In this document: in pieces, positions 22,918-23,184 of the stretch
How the letters are laid out: the number at the start of each line of letters is the position of its first letter
Numbering within the stretch: the first letter of the stretch is position 1
Origin: JBCBSP01 sp964550935
GTDB lineage: Bacteria; Pseudomonadota; Alphaproteobacteria; Caulobacterales; Maricaulaceae
Direction: 5' to 3'
Assembly (NCBI GenBank): GCA_964550935.1
Contig: CAZKBB010000046.1
Span: 1 to 23,184, forward strand
Length of the DNA: 23,184 nt
Notes under the pieces: generated by a model
Told to the model about the DNA's origin: nothing
The model's database searches: none
The model's input: only the letters and a program-made list of their open reading frames with translations
Position numbers and translations under genes: made by a program

Positions 22918-23184
22918 ATGAGCGACCGCCCTTCGCGCACCTCCCGCGTGGACGACGAGGAGGCGCTGAACTTCCACCGCTATCCGGAGCCCGGCAAGGT
23001 CGCCATCCGCGCGACCAAGCCCATGGCGACGCAGCGCGATCTCTCGCTCGCCTACTCGCCGGGCGTCGCCGCGCCGGTCAAGGCGATCGCGGACGATCCC
23101 GACGCCGCCTACGACTACACCTCCAAGGGCAACATGGTCGCGGTGATCTCGAACGGCACGGCGATCCTCGGGCTAGGCGATCTG
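22918..23184 (+). CDS. maeB: NADP-dependent malic enzyme, N-terminal part (cut by window edge)
   Basis: Oxidatively decarboxylates malate to pyruvate, feeding NADPH and pyruvate supply. Only the first 89 codons are present, and the frame is open to the window end. Residues match the MaeB/Tme N-terminus: EEALNFHRYPEPGKVAIRATKP, then the malic-enzyme signature with the conserved tyrosine in LAYSPGVAAPV, and YDYTSKGNMVAVISNGTAILGLGDL. Long forms carry a C-terminal phosphotransacetylase-like domain, which lies outside the window. A GGAT is about 9 bases upstream of the ATG; the ribosome site is modest. A malic enzyme gene next to mutS-glnD is a common alphaproteobacterial arrangement. Confidence 0.93.
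   Translation, partial: MSDRPSRTSRVDDEEALNFHRYPEPGKVAIRATKPMATQRDLSLAYSPGVAAPVKAIADDPDAAYDYTSKGNMVAVISNGTAILGLGDL

Noticed and set aside
1..23184. CRISPR arrays, tRNA or rRNA genes, defence islands, prophage
   Set aside because: No regularly spaced repeats, cloverleaf-like sequences or recognisable defence or phage genes were seen; the few gaps are short and accounted for.

Overview
The window looks like a chromosomal segment from a GC-rich (by eye about two-thirds GC) alphaproteobacterium of the Caulobacterales/Maricaulales type, probably near Maricaulis/Oceanicaulis. This rests on gene order, protein sequence character, GANTC (CcrM-type) sites and CtrA-like TTAA half-sites. It is inferred, since no database search was possible.

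Layout. (1) 1-3264, all on the minus strand: 5' part of rho, then hemJ, hemH and hemE, three late haem-biosynthesis enzymes. (2) 3265-3775, no gene: an intergenic region with clustered DnaA-box-like sequences, an AT-richer patch with CtrA-like half-sites, GANTC sites and a likely hemE promoter. Its place between hemE and the DUF299/PPSR gene is that of the Caulobacter crescentus chromosomal origin (Cori), so I call it a candidate oriC. Genes on both sides point away from it. (3) 3776-7341, plus strand, an operon with overlapping or nearly touching genes: ppsR-maf-aroE-coaE-dnaQ. (4) 7338-10479: secB, converging on dnaQ with overlapping stop codons; then tim44-like, mltA and an smr-domain gene on the plus strand, closely packed. 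(5) 10492-12511, minus strand: a PCuAC-type periplasmic copper-chaperone lipoprotein and a four-helix membrane protein I do not recognise. The latter has a 7-bp hairpin displaying its Shine-Dalgarno next to the start codon. (6) 12680-21196, minus strand: mutS-glnD-murJ-trpS, with two palindromic elements between mutS and glnD and a strong hairpin between murJ and trpS. (7) 21260-22837: debris between mutS and maeB, made of the 3' tail of an integrase-core transposase (IS481/IS3-like) abutting a serine hydrolase (class C beta-lactamase/PBP-like) that lacks its N-terminus and has an in-frame amber stop. (8) 22918 to the end: start of maeB.

Most of the window is housekeeping: transcription termination, haem synthesis, CoA, shikimate, replication proofreading, mismatch repair, protein export, cell-wall synthesis and remodelling, and nitrogen signalling. 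I found no defence system, CRISPR array, tRNA or rRNA. The points most worth following are the candidate origin with its methylation and CtrA motifs, the hairpin-led unknown membrane protein, and the IS-linked decay of the serine hydrolase upstream of mutS.
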